Shown piece after piece: positions 1 through 12,075 of a stretch of 64,000 nt of DNA; position 1 is the stretch's first letter; each line of letters starts with the position of its first letter. Origin of the DNA: Takifugu bimaculatus (taxonomy: Eukaryota; Chordata; Actinopteri; Tetraodontiformes; Tetraodontidae); assembly GCA_004026145.2 (NCBI GenBank), contig CP034983.1, forward strand, positions 8,788,588 through 8,852,587. The letters run 5' to 3'. A model generated the notes under the pieces. That model did no database searches and had not been told where the DNA came from. It was given only the letters and a program-made list of their open reading frames with translations. The position numbers and the translations under genes are program-made.

Positions 1-31
1 TTATAACTCAACACTCTGTCCGTCTGTGCAG

Positions 32-654
32 ATATTTGCGGAGGAAAGAACTGACAGCAGGGTGGTGGAGTTTGAAGTTGCAGCCCGAAAACTGGATAAA
101 AAGGTATCAAATTCAAGTTAAGTTTGAATTATTTTTATTGTTATTTGTGGTTTCATCGGAGATGATAAAACCAACACAATTCTGAAGCCTTTGAAGGAAG
201 AGAATATTTTTTGGGGGTCTGACAGCCTCTGTGATGCTGTGATTAGCTTGGATTTGGTGTGAACCATTCTGTTTACCCAGGATTTCTTTGGGAAGTCGGA
301 TCCTTTCCTGGAATTCTACAAACAGACTGGAACTGGATGGCAGCTCGCTCACAGAACAGAGGTGCCGAAAAACACGCTCACTCCCTTTCTGCTTGTTCCA
401 GACCTTAGATCATAACGTGTAGTACAGGGTTATTAGAAGCTTTATCCTGTAGCCGTACTGCACTCTAGGTATATTTCTGAATGTCAATATATTGCATTAA
501 ATCTGTTGTGGGATTTATTTTTATTTTTGAGGTGCAAACATTTTTTTAAATTCTTTAGGTGGTCAAAAACAACCTGAACCCAACATGGAAACCATTTAGA
601 ATCCCTCTGCAGTCACTGTGTGGTGGTGATGTGGAGAAACCAATAAAGGTAACA

Positions 655-689
<35 letters not shown>

Positions 690-3600
690 ACACGCATGAC
701 AGTTTAGTACAAATCTTAACCCTGTTCATTAACGCAACATTAAATTGGGGAAAATCTTCACCTCTTAGATGTTTTTCCTTTTGTAGCTCTGAAGGACACG
801 AGTCCTGGACCTTAAATGAAAAACATTACCATTATTTGCAGATAAGAATGTTCTTGTTAATTCTTCTGAAAAATACAATTTTTGATGCACTTTATGAATG
901 ATTTAAAGGCAGCACATCCAGGAGGTGAATAGTTTTAATCACACTGAAGGTCATTTTATCTCTTTTATTGCTAACACATGGTTATTGTGCACAGGAAAAT
1001 CACACTTACTGTAAAAACCCTCACTACGAGTCTCCATTGTTAATAGGAGGAACCTTGTGAATGTTAAATATGTTTTTGTTAAAATACCAGAGTCTGTTAT
1101 GCTGTTTTCTGTTTCCACTCTTTTAACCCCATGAAGGCATGCTCTACAGCCCCGGCTGCAAGTGAGTTTAGAGTCTCCTCCTGAGTGCCTTTCTCACCCA
1201 AGTGTCATATGACAGCCCATAATCCTAAACAAACCTTCATCTATCTTAAAGGAATAAGTATTAAGAAAAAGACTGTCCAGTCTGGTAGGTTTGCATTATT
1301 TACTGCAAACAGACAATGAGACGTCAGTTTTCATTCAAAACTCACCGAGCAACACTGACCTTTGTGTACGAGCTGAATTTCCTCCATCAGTATGTTAAAA
1401 AAGACCCATGGGATCATTTCTCAAAGGACATGTTTTCCATTAAGATGGAAAGATGGAAGATCTTTACAGTTTTCCATGAGCATTGGTCCTGGGGTACCCA
1501 AATCCAGTCCTCGAGAGTCCAGCCGGGTTTTCTGTCCCCTGGCAGAAACGCTTCCTCCAAGAAAAGTGGGATCCCAGGTGAAAGCGTGTCTGCCTGGTAG
1601 GACAGAAATCCCGGGGGGGGATTTGGGCACCCCTGTCTCGATCAGCTGTAGTGTTCCAGTTAGTCTGCTGTGTGCAGTGATCCCTTCATGCCATTTGTAG
1701 ATCTGTTTGTCTTTTACCGGGTGTCTTTTACCCATGTTTGTCTTATCATTATGTAGTAATTAGCTAGGTGTGTTAATGGGTAATTGCCTGACTTTCTTAT
1801 GGATGTGTATATTTGTAGGTGGATTGTTTTGACCACAACAACAGTGGCTCTCATGAAATAATTGGGTGTTTTGAGACCAATCTGGCCCACATTCAGCAGG
1901 CATCAGCAACATACGCGGTAAGATGTGTGGAAAAAAGCCTAAACCAACCTGTTTCTCCTTTCATTTCCAAATTTGCTGTAGGTCCAAGTCACATTTTAGG
2001 GGTTTCTAACCAATATATGTGGGGTTTCTTGCACCTGCACTGGTCTCTGTTTCTGTGGTGTATCTGAGCTGCACGGTGCTGAAGCCTGAAACCAGCATTT
2101 GGTTTCTCCTCAGGCTGAGTTTGACTGCATCAACAAAAAGAAGAAAGAGAAGAAGAAAGGATACAAAAACTCTGGCGTTATCATTGTGAAGAAATGCTCG
2201 GTAGGTTGTTTTTCTTGGACTCTCCGTTATCTGTAAATGTGAGTTTGGTTTCAACCAAGAAGACAAGATGTGATTTTTACTTTTTTAGATCGTAAAGGAG
2301 TATACATTTCTGGATTTCATCATGGGGGGCTGCCAGATTAACTTCACTGTGAGTGACGTCAGTTTTTGTTAGGTGCATTTTGGGAATGCATTTGCTGAGG
2401 ACGCTTTCTCTATTCTGTTGTCTTTTTCCCTGCATCCCCGGATCAGATTGCTATTGATTTTACTGGTTCCAATGGGGACCCCAGGTTGCCAAACTCCCTG
2501 CATTACATCAATCCTCAGGGCTATAACGAATATCTGTCCGCTATCTGGGCGGTGGGCAACGTCATCCAAGACTACGACAGGTAAATAAGTTCGTTGTAGC
2601 CCAGACAAGAAAAGTACAGATTTGATTTGACCAGAAAAAGCAAAGGGCTGAATCGGATGGGATTATTCAGAAAAGACTATGACAATTCAATGTTTCTGCA
2701 ACAGTAATGGCAACATTTGTTGAGGACAGGTGGAAATTCTGAATACACAGATCTTTCTGTTTGATTTCAACTATGTCAATGTGAATGATGTCTCCTGTCC
2801 CATCCTGACTGTCCAGTGACAAGATGTTCCCTGCTTTTGGATTTGGTGCCCAGATCCCTCCAACAATGCAGGTAACTGAGCTTTAAAACAAATTGAGGGC
2901 AGAGTTCATCTTCATTGGCTGCTAAATGTTTCACAATGAAGCTGTTTGTGTTTGAAGGTTTCTCATGAGTTTCCCATCAACTTCAACCCATCAAACCCAT
3001 TTTGTGCAGGTAATAATTGCTTAAAATCTGTGATTTATCAGTGATAATCCATTAACTATTTAATCTAAATGACATTCTGTAATATTTAAAAATTAATCTT
3101 AATTAGCACCTCACAAAATGTTAGGCAAATGGCTGAGTTAGGAAAGAGATTAAATCGATTCACCAAAACAACTAAAATAATTGCAGCGCTAGAGTGTCGA
3201 TCTAAACTACCATAAATCCAACGTTGTCTGGTTCTGGTAATGGCCCGTGCCTCTGCGTGTTGTCCAGGCATTGAAGGTGTGATCCAGGCCTACCAGCAGT
3301 GTCTGCCCCAGGTGAAGCTTTACGGCCCCACCAACTTCTCCCCAATCATCAACCACGTGGCTCAGTTCGGTAAACAAGCCGTTCATCAACAAACTGCCTC
3401 CGTGAGTTCTGAACATTGCACCTTGTTGTTTATTTAAAAGAAACCTTTAATCAGGAAACCTTCCGGCGTGTCGTCCCTCGCAGAATTACTTTGTTCTCCT
3501 CATCATCACCGATGGAGTCATCACAGACATGGACGAGACCCGTAGTGCCATCGTCAACGCCTCCAGCTTGCCCATGTCCATCATCATTGTCGGCGTGGGC

Positions 3601-4461
3601 GGGGCCGATTTCACCGCCATGGAGTTCCTGGATGGAGATGATGGCATTTTGCGCTCCGCTACAGGCCAGGCCGCCATGAGGGACATTGTCCAGTTTGTAC
3701 CATTCAGGCAGTTCCAAAATGTGAGCCGCGTCTTCAAGCCGAGCCTCTGTTGAACCACACACCCACCCAGAGTTATTTCTCATTTTAGAATAATGCCCAT
3801 GATTTGAACGTCTGCACATCTTATTTCAGGCGGGCGCTGCAGCCCTTGCCCAAAGTGTACTGGCAGAGCTGCCTGACCAAGTGACCTCGTTCTTCAATAC
3901 ATTCCATCTGAAACCCCCCAGCGAGCCCAGTCCGTCCTAGAAATGTAGGAGCACCTGTAGCCTCTTTCCCCTCCTAACCCAGATTTACCCATCTGACACT
4001 GTCAAATGAAACACTCAGCAAATCATAACATTCAATTCAAAACTGGCTGCAGAAACTCAAACAATCTAGGAACATTGACAGGTACAGGCTCATTTTGTAG
4101 AGGAACAGTTGTAGTAAATCTGACAGCTTGATGAAATATAAGGTGTTGCAACAGTACTCAAATGTTGCAAATGTTTGCAATATTCAGTCCGCATTTAGGG
4201 ACAGTCGTGAACGTTAATTTTATTTATATCAGCGTCACTCCTGCCTGTTGCCTCTGGACATGTTGACTTCACCCTTCTCATCAGAGAATGTGTGTTTCTT
4301 CTCCTCAGGCTCCTCAGGAAATGCTGACTCAGAGCGTCTTAGCTGAAATCCCCGGCCAGGTGACCAGCTTCTTCAACACCATGAAGTTGAAGCCACCCCA
4401 CGGTGACACACCTGTCAGCGACCCTTCAGCATCTGCACCCCCCAGTGATTTATCATCATGA
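32..4461 (+). CDS. Copine (copine-1/3 type), 5'-truncated by window edge
   Basis: Copines bind phospholipid membranes through two C2 domains and carry a C-terminal copine/vWA-like domain. Coding exons read in phase at 32-103, 281-361, 559-648, 1819-1917, 2114-2200, 2289-2348, 2447-2580, 2817-2871, 2958-3009, 3268-3401 and 3484-3720, then a terminal exon at 3830-3940 or 4309-4461. All have AG/GT borders, and internal exon sizes equal those of the downstream copine. The visible part is 403 or 417 residues. About 129 N-terminal residues (the first C2 domain) lie off the left edge. The vWA metal-site motif DFTGSNGD and the signature VGVGGADFTAMEFLDGDDG are present. Odd points: C2B loop 3 reads DHNNSGSHE where the neighbour has DYDNDGSHD, and a conserved Trp near IPP-WQ is Met. 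It could be a cpne1-like or cpne3-like paralogue; the copine family call is certain, the subtype is not. Confidence 0.95.
657..685 (+). repeat. (CA)n microsatellite beside a copine A 5' splice site
   Basis: A CA run begins about 8 bases after the donor of the exon ending at 648. Intronic CA repeats close to donors are known binding sites for hnRNP L and can alter exon inclusion. An effect here is inference. Confidence 0.9.
1489..1635. mobile_element. Short hAT-like MITE in copine A intron
   Basis: A roughly 147-base element with imperfect terminal inverted repeats: CTGGGGTACCCAAATCC at the left, and the complement of CAGGGGTGCCCAAATCC at the right. An internal inverted pair (TTTTCTGTCC / GGACAGAAA) adds to the symmetry. 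A related sequence lies at 51664-51835. The hAT-like label rests on the CAGGGGTG-type ends. No clean 8-base target duplication is visible. The rest of this long intron (649-1818) shows nothing else I recognise. Confidence 0.55.
3830..3940 (+). CDS. Copine A alternative terminal exon 1
   Basis: A 37-codon exon preceded by the acceptor TTATTTCAG and ending in TAG. It encodes a copine C-terminus of the form ALAQSVLAELP...LKPPSEPSPS. It is in phase with the exon ending at 3720. No clear AATAAA lies between it and the second terminal exon, so a transcript using this stop may run on to the shared signal near 5256. It corresponds by ending (PSPS) to the first terminal exon of the downstream copine. 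Confidence 0.85.
   Translation, partial: AGAAALAQSVLAELPDQVTSFFNTFHLKPPSEPSPS
4309..4461 (+). CDS. Copine A alternative terminal exon 2
   Basis: A 51-codon exon preceded by the acceptor CTTCTCCTCAG and ending in TGA. It encodes the same C-terminal module again (MLTQSVLAEIPGQV, then FFNTMKLKPP), followed by a Ser/Pro/Asp-rich tail. It enters in the same phase as the exon at 3830, so the two are interchangeable endings. The TMKL-PP stretch pairs it with the second terminal exon of the downstream copine. Confidence 0.8.
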   Translation, partial: APQEMLTQSVLAEIPGQVTSFFNTMKLKPPHGDTPVSDPSASAPPSDLSS

Positions 4462-5261
4462 ACGTCTTTAATGCTGGAGTCTGTCCTCTCTAAACTGCAT
4501 CCTCTCGGGCTGTGATGAATAGAATATGTAAATACCAACACAAAAAAGCCATTACGTACTGCTAGTCAAAGGTCTTTATCATAAATTCTTAATTTAAATG
4601 TGGTTTTAGCTAACTTAAGTGACATGATTGTAAAGCATTTCTATAAATTCAGAATGTGGTTACTGCAACACTCGATAAGACAAAGGGCTAAAACACCACC
4701 TGGGCTCATTTATCCTGTCTAGAGATTACACAACATTTTGGTTGGTTGGGGGGGTATATATCCTTTTAAACAATTTCAGAGAGTTTATTGCTATATAATA
4801 GCTTTTTTTACAGTCATGTTTACATCAGGAGACCACCCACATTACAGTGGATTCATTTTTAACCAATGTCTCACAGAATTTATATCTTTATAAGTATACG
4901 TATTACAAAATCATAGCTGTTTTTTGTTTAATATTTTATGTTGAGTTCTTGACATACTTTAAGTGCCAGGTACATGGTTTATGTGTACAGTAATGATGAC
5001 ACCAGGAACCTTGTGTTGATCACATAGAGAAGTTATAACACTTACTGACTTGTGAAAATGGTCTGTAGCGTTTCATTTATTCAAGATGTGCCTTGTTAAT
5101 TGCACTGATTGTGAAAGGTTTTTTATTTTCTTTTTTTACAAAAAACTGCAGTATTGCATAAATCGATTTTATAACTGCTTCCTTTTGTTGATGAATGTAA
5201 ATTATAACACGTGAATGTGTTGTTTATAACCTTATAACAGACACAGTAATGTCAAAATAAA
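4462..5261 (+). other. Copine A 3' UTR and poly(A) signal
   Basis: AT-rich sequence after the second stop with no coding features. The first good poly(A) signal is AATAAA at 5256-5261. The downstream copine's promoter follows within a few dozen bases, so the two genes are very tightly spaced. Confidence 0.6.
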
Positions 5262-5289
5262 CAAATATTTACGGCACATCCGAATTTCC

Positions 5290-5653
5290 ATGAATTCAGG
5301 GCGCGCGTTACGTCATCAGATGACTAATGGTGGAGAAATTACCGGTAGTGACAATTTATCTCGTTATTTCCCGGTAACACTTAAGTAGAACAGACGGATG
5401 AAAGGCGCAGGATAGTTTAGTAACGTTGAGTCTTAAATAAATCATTTGAATTCAAAACTGGTCAAACATGCCCTAAATGTGCAAATTTACTTTATTTACC
5501 GTAAAATGATTGATCGGTCACGGCGGTGGGCGTGGCCAGAGGCGCTATACTGTCCGCGTAAAAGGGGGCGGGTGATACGTCAGATTAACCGACTGTCAGT
5601 ATTACTCCCAAAATTTCTCTTTCTCTGTGTTCGGTGTCTCGTCCGTCATTCTG
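5290..5653 (+). promoter_or_regulatory. Promoter and 5' UTR exon of the second copine
   Basis: A GC- and CpG-richer island in AT-rich surroundings, with two CRE-like TACGTCA sequences (near 5309 and 5576), a GC box (GGGGGCGGG near 5564), and a non-coding exon ending at 5653 before the strong donor GTAAGTG. It is spliced to the start-codon exon at 6038. The exact transcription start cannot be read from the sequence. Confidence 0.6.
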
Positions 5654-6047
5654 GTAAGTGTAAGTTAAACTGTAAACTTTACTTATTATTAGTAGACGCG
5701 TGCTTAGCAATGCATTCAACCTTTACTGCGCTTGCTAGCCAGCTAGCATGCTAGCGTTAGCCGTTGCATCTGTCTAAAGTTTCTATACATTATAGATATG
5801 TTACTCATTTAAGTGTGATGTTGACAGTCCACGCATGAGCTTTCACCTTCCTGCACAGTTTGCGGAAGCTATCGAATCACTGCATTTGATTTTGTTTCCG
5901 CATTCTAACTTCTCTATATGTTGAGAAGCAGTTGTTAATTATGTTCAAATATTACAATTATACGACTGCTTTAATGCCTATTTACACTGTAATTGTGGTC
6001 CGCTGTGCTTCCGATGACAGTTTTCACGTCTCTCCAGACAGTCGGAC

Positions 6048-9000
6048 ATGGCTGCCCAGTGTGTAACCAAGGTGGAGCTCACAGTCTCCTGTGACAATCT
6101 CATGGACAAAGACATCGGCTCCAAGTCTGACCCCCTGTGCGTCCTTTTAATGAGCAGCTCGGACTCCAAGTTTTATGAGGTCAGTAGGTTATGGAGGGTT
6201 GTAATAACGCTCCGAAAATTTAGTGGTATATGGATTTGGAACACATTCCCAAGTTTAGATAAGGAAGTCACTTAAGTGGGTTCATTGCACATTTTCGAAA
6301 AAGTCTTGAGTCAACTTTAAACTCCATGTTGGATAAAGCAGCTGCAGCATTGGGACATATTCCTGTTTTCTCACTTCTGATTGTTGGTCACAGGGGTTTC
6401 GCTACACTATGTTGTACCTGCAATAAAGCCGGCTGCTGTTTCATGTTTCTCAACAGATCGGACGCACAGAGAAGATCCAGAATTGCCTCAACCCCAAGTT
6501 TGCAAAGAAGTTTCTCGTCGATTACTACTTTGAAATGGTGCAAAAGTTAAAATTTGGAATTTACGACATTGACAATAAAACCATTGACCTAAGCGACGAT
6601 GACTTCCTTGGAGAATTGGAGTGTACTCTGGGCCAGGTAAGAGGGTCTCTCATCTCCTGGAAGGAGTTCCTCTTCTCCCATTTCCTGCGATATTTATCAC
6701 TTTGCAAAGTAAAAAGAGCAACAGCACACCAGCATGTTACAAATGAAGATCAAACACCGCTGATAACCACTTACTGTGTTGTCTCTTGGCGTAATCTGAC
6801 CCCAGATGTTCACTTTACCTCTTTGTTTTGCCCTTGGCACTGGTCGTGCAGGCTAAGATGCAGAGATTTTGTGCTCATTACATATTATTTTTTTTAATAT
6901 GACAGATTGTGTCCAGTAAAAAGCTGACCAGACCACTACTGCGGAAGAACAAATCCCCTGCGGGAAAAGGAAGCATCACGGTGAGAGAGAAGCGCTGCCC
7001 TAGTTTGACTGTTCTATTGGTTCTGTTGCTGTGATTGTTATCCCTATTTTCTACGGTAGATCTGTGCCGAGGAAATAAAAGACAACAGGGTGGTGAACTT
7101 TGAGGTGGAAGCCAGGAAGTTGGATAACAAGGTTTGTGTGGGCGATTTATTCTGCGGCCCATTATCGGATGGTCACGTGTTTATTGCTGAGTTTCATATT
7201 TCCAGGATTTCTTTGGAAAGTCGGATCCGTATCTGGAATTCTTCAAGCAAACACCAACTGGATGGCAGCTGGCTCACAGGACAGAGGTAAAAATCAGACC
7301 TTCTTATCAAACACCTGCAAGTTATAGTGTGTTTTTTCTTATCAGCACTTTTCCGTGCGTAATTTTCACCGTTTTGGGGTATCAGGTGGTGAAGAACAAC
7401 TTAAATCCCACCTGGAGACCTTTCCGTATCCCCCTGCAGTCCCTGTGTGGAGGAGATATGGACAAACCTGTAAAGGTCAGCAATCGTTTTTGTTGTAAAC
7501 TTGTGCCAGCCTGCACTTATCTTTGAACCGACAGATGCCGCAGAGAGGCATCAAACTGTCTCTTGTGCCAACCATTGCTTCGCTTCTTGTGGTTTAATGT
7601 CGCTGTCACAAAGATAAATGTATGTTTCGGAGCCTGACAGCGGTCTTTGGTGCAGCGTGTCGACTGAGACGGGAGCTTTGAAGATTTCTTGACTTTCGTG
7701 TTTTTTAATTTCCGAAGCCGTCGTGTCAGGAAGGAGGGTGTATCCATCTGTACAAGTGAGTTTCTCACTGCGTTGCTTCTCATGTTCCTTCATGGGTGAA
7801 GTGTGTGAATGAAAGTAAATGGAGGAATCGTAGAGGAGAGCCGGCCCTCCAGCTCCATCCTGCCGGATCTCCCAACCAGAATCACATTCGTCTTTCCTCT
7901 CTTTGCTCATCTTGGAGTCATTTCACTCTGCATCTTTCTGGTTTATTCGTAGTTGAAAGTTGTCTGAATTTCACATGCATGGTTCTGCTTCTGCTGTTGT
8001 CTTCACCTCTAGACTGAAGTGAAACTAAAGACTCAGTTCACTCAAAGCACAATGAAATTAACACCTGGTCCATGTAAGGGACACAATTTAAATCGAGAAG
8101 CCGAAGATCCTGAGCGAACTGACCCTTTAAATGTGTTCACGTTAGGTGTGAAGGGTTGCATCATTTGCTGTGGCGTCGTTTTTCTTTCTGCGTCCAGGTT
8201 GAGTGCTATGACTACGACAACGACGGCTCACATGACCTGATTGGATTATTTGAAACCACAATGACGCGGCTGAAAGAGGCATCACGATCTTCGCCGGTAA
8301 GAATCTTCTCCCTCTCGCGTTCTTCACCCACCCTTTCAGAGCCTGAATGCTCTCAAGCATGTTCCTTAAGTCTGGAATGACTTTTTTATCCATCTTTCTT
8401 TTGTCAGGCAGAGTTTGAGTGCATCAACAGTAAAAAGAAGCAGAAGAAGAAAGGCTACAAGAACTCTGGAGTTGTCAGTGTGAAGTCCTGCCAGGTGAGG
8501 TGTTTCTGTTGGTTCCTGCAGGCTGAAGCTCCGTTTAATTCTCCCACTCGGGACAAGCATGTGAGTAAGGCTGTGGTTTTTAACGACCGTAGGTGGTGAA
8601 GGAGTACACCTTCCTAGATTACATCATGGGTGGCTGCCAGATCAACTTCACCGTGAGTCTCAGCTTCTCTGTTCGGCTTTACCTTCAGCGTTCTTCTACT
8701 GCGTCTGACGTCTGCTGCCTTTTCACCAGGTGGCCGTCGACTTCACAGGGTCCAACGGGGATCCCAGATCTCCTCAGTCTCTGCACTACATCAGTCCTCA
8801 GGGCGTCAATGAGTACCTGTCTGCTATCTGGTCTGTCGGCAATGTCATCCAGGACTACGACAGGTGCGTATGAGAAAGGAAGCGCACGGACCGACGATAA
8901 GACCTGAGCACGTTGGTTTGCTTTTAACGCGGAAGTGTTGTTGTCCCTCCCTGCAGTGACAAGATGTTTCCTGCGTTTGGATTTGGAGCCCAGATTCCTC

Positions 9001-10979
9001 CTTCCTGGCAGGTCAGACTTCATAGAAGATTCATTACACAAAATAATCCATAATAGGATGGAAAACTAATCCATTTAAAATCTTCCGTCACAGGTTTCCC
9101 ACGAGTTTCCTCTTAATTTTAACCCATCTAATCCATTTTGTGCAGGTGTGTGTTCAATTCACCGCACATGTGGTGACGCTGCACAGGGTATTTATGCGTG
9201 TGTGTGTTTGTGTGTAGGCATTGAAGGAGTTGTGGAGGCATACAGAGTCTGTCTGCCCCAGATTAAGCTCTACGGCCCCACCAACTTCTCTCCCATCATC
9301 AACCACGTAGCCTGCTTCGCCAAACAAGCGCTGCAGCAGACCACAGCTTCAGTGAGTGCTCCTCTGCTGGAACAGCAGCACTCAGCCTATGCAGATTTAT
9401 TGTACTTTGCTGTACGTTGTTAGGAGAGGCTTGTTCAGCAACGGTAAAAGGTAGAAAAAGAAATGAACTAAACATACCCGGAGAGGTCCTTAATAGTTTA
9501 GGTGTAGTTGGGTAATTGCCGTTGAAAACAGAGCTGTTTCTAAAAGAAAACAACTGTGATGTGATTGGATATTATAGCACAGCTGACACAACTACTCTGC
9601 TGTTTCATTCTTTCCAAAGCAATACTTTGTTCTCCTCATCATCACCGACGGAGTCATCACAGACATGGACGAGACCCGGAACGCCATCGTCAACGCCTCC
9701 CGCCTGCCCATGTCCATTATCATCGTCGGCGTGGGCGGGGCCGACTTCACCGCCATGGAGTTCCTGGATGGAGACGACGGACGCCTGCGTTCCATGGCTG
9801 GCGAGGCCGCCATGCGCGACATCGTGCAGTTTGTCCCTTTCAGGCAATTTAAAAATGTACGTCGGCGTGTTCTGTGGCGTCAGCTGCTCAGTCAGGAGCC
9901 ATTTCATTGCTTAAAACCGGCTGGTGTAAAATCTTTCACTAAGTCATAACCCACGACGGCATGCACGCACACGCACACTCACTGGTGCACATGTCCAAAA
10001 CCCTGGAAGTCCCCGCCCAGCTCACTGAGCTGACTTGTGTGCCTTGTTTATTCCTGTCTTTCCAGGCACCCGCCCAGGCTCTTGCTCAGAACGTTTTGGC
10101 TGAATTACCTCAACAAGTGGCCTCATTCTTCAATTTATTCAAACTGAAGCCTCCCAACGATCCCAGTCCTTCATAGGGGTACTTTTGAGTTATAAACCCC
10201 ATGAACATGCAATACATTGCAACTCTTACCCCCCCCCACACCCATCCTTCACTGCATGGCTCCATCATAAGTAGCGACTCCTCCTGGTCTCACACCCATT
10301 ACAGGTCACCCGTTTCTCCATCATTAGTGCAGCACATTCTGAGGATGTGGTGCACCGGTGATCTTCAACTTTGGAGGGAAACTCCACTCTGGCCCTTGAG
10401 TCAATGCCGTAGGCTTTATTCTTTACATCGGAAAGTGTTGGCACCCACAGATGTGGAGAATTCCTCTGCTCATTGTGACTTAATGACCCGTGACGTGATG
10501 TTCACATCCCTGCTGCACAGACCCGATTGTGGGTTGGAGCGATGTAAACGGACGTAATCAGAACCTTTCCAGCGTTAAATGTGGGTTGAATCCAATCGTA
10601 AAAAAATACATTTTACTGTCAGAGTTTCCAGAGTGATGTCGGCAAATCTTGTCAGAAAACTGGAAACAAAAGTGTCTTTGGTTACACTCTGAAAACAGCT
10701 TAAGGTGAAAGTCAGAGGGAGTTTTCCTGTTTCCATCTTTATGACTTCTTCTTTCTCCTTAAGCTTCCTGCATTCTAATGAATTTACAGTCGACCAATGT
10801 TAAAAAAGGAAGGTTTTTACAACTCTGTGTCCCATTTCCTTTGCAAGGCTCCTCCAGAGGCTCTGGCAAAGTCCGTGCTAGCGGAAGTTCCCACACAGCT
10901 GGTTGAATTCTTCACCACTATGAAGCTGATTCCACCCAACTCCACCGGTCCTGCACCAAACACTTCAGAAACGCCCTGA
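6048..10979 (+). CDS. cpne3: Copine-3-like protein, complete
   Basis: Complete calcium-dependent membrane-binding copine. Coding exons: 6048-6179, 6457-6636, 6906-6980, 7060-7131, 7206-7286, 7386-7475, 8198-8296, 8408-8494, 8593-8652, 8730-8863, 8957-9011, 9094-9145, 9218-9351 and 9620-9856, then terminal exon 10066-10176 or 10848-10979. This gives 532 or 539 residues; human CPNE3 is about 537. The start is MAAQCVTKVELTVSC, ten bases inside the exon that begins at 6038. C2A (about residues 1-125) and C2B (about 135-260) keep their acidic loop residues (DYDNDGSHD in C2B). The vWA-like domain has DFTGSNGD. The N-terminus and the QKKKGYKNSGV region fit copine-3 better than copine-1. It lies tandem to and downstream of copine A, with matching internal exon sizes, so it is a local duplicate. 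Confidence 0.95.
10066..10176 (+). CDS. cpne3: cpne3 alternative terminal exon 1
   Basis: Acceptor TCTTTCCAG, 36 codons plus TAG. It encodes the C-terminal module ALAQNVLAELPQQVASFF and ends PSPS, the same length and ending as copine A's first terminal exon. Its phase matches the exon ending at 9856. Confidence 0.85.
   Translation, partial: APAQALAQNVLAELPQQVASFFNLFKLKPPNDPSPS
10848..10979 (+). CDS. cpne3: cpne3 alternative terminal exon 2
   Basis: Acceptor CCTTTGCAAG, 43 codons plus TGA. It encodes ALAKSVLAEVPTQLVEFF, then TMKLIPP and a Ser/Thr/Pro-rich tail. It enters in the same phase as the exon at 10066 and resembles copine A's second terminal exon. Confidence 0.82.
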   Translation, partial: APPEALAKSVLAEVPTQLVEFFTTMKLIPPNSTGPAPNTSETP

Positions 10980-11788
10980 TACTGCAGCGACAAGGACGGG
11001 AAACAGTTCACAGCTTTATCTATCACACTCACTCCCTCGCCACCCAGAAAAAAGGACAAGCTCTTATATTAGTTTACCTTTTTGTCTTTTGAGTGACATT
11101 CACAGGGAAACAAACTTTACAATCTTTTAATGGTAGTAACTACACTCTTTATGGCTTAATTCTGTTGAAATACAAACTTTAGCTTAGCTACTGCTGCATT
11201 CCCTTCTTGTTGCAGACTTTCCTGTGCAGAAATTCCAAATTTTATGTAAAGCCAATTTTTGAAAAAAATCATGTCAAAGGTATTCATTTTTAAAATTATC
11301 ATGGTAGATTTAGTTTTACTGCGTCAATCGAATTACTCCTTTTATATTTGACTTTGGTGTAATCCAGTTATTTAGCATTCTGGACCCTCACGCCTGTTTC
11401 TTCCTTATACAAGTGTTGCCTTATAGCCTAACAGTATATACATCTCTGCCCATGAAGCCTGTATACATCAGTTATATTGGTATCCAATGTCTCTTTAATC
11501 TATAGTACTTGCAATATGTGGATTAAAAAAATGAAGCAATTATTTCACACTTGGTAATGTTTTTAATTAGTGTGGCCTGTTGTACTGTGAAAACAATATG
11601 CTACATGATCAGTGACGTGCAGTGAGAAAGCTTAATCTAAGCATGCTTTAGGGCTTTTGCTGCCACCTGCTGGATCCCCGAGTCAAAACCATGAGTGCGT
11701 GGCCAAAAACGTCCATTCCTATAGATGCATCTAGGTAATGAGCATGTATATATATATATTTCAAAACACAAAAAACACAATTAAATTC
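10980..11788. other. Convergent 3' ends of cpne3 and idi1
   Basis: AT-rich non-coding sequence between two convergent genes. ATTAAA at 11522-11527 is a possible cpne3 poly(A) signal. No coding feature or recognised repeat is seen. Confidence 0.45.
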
Positions 11789-11794
11789 TTTATT
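11789..11794 (-). terminator. idi1: idi1 poly(A) signal
   Basis: The minus strand reads AATAAA about 280 bases past the idi1 stop codon, giving a 3' UTR of roughly 300 bases. Confidence 0.6.
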
Positions 11795-12075
11795 TTAGGA
11801 GAAGTCTAGAAAGTTAAAGCTTGTCGACTGGTTTTAATAACAGGCTCTACATTTCAGCCTTCCCTTTGAGGCACAGTTCATGCTTAGATATTACAAAAAT
11901 ACTCTATTTCCTGTGCGGTCATTAACATTTAATTGTCAGGGATAAAAGTCACCTGACTCAAGTTGAAGTTCACGTCAGTTTCTGTAGCAGCCAGTGATTC
12001 TGTGATTCCACATCAGAGGTGTCAGCCAAAAAGACAGTGTAACTGGATGTCTGTTTTTTTTTTTTTTAAATGTTT

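Noticed and set aside
3451..3819. Antisense open frames over the copine exon at 3484-3720 (and the equivalent at 9605-9907)
   Set aside because: They mirror a GC-rich, strongly conserved coding exon on the other strand; no independent family match.
11600..11700. Short repeat-like sequence around CAGTGACGTGCAGTGAG
   Set aside because: It resembles the edge of common fish MITEs, but no opposite end was found, so it is not listed as an element.
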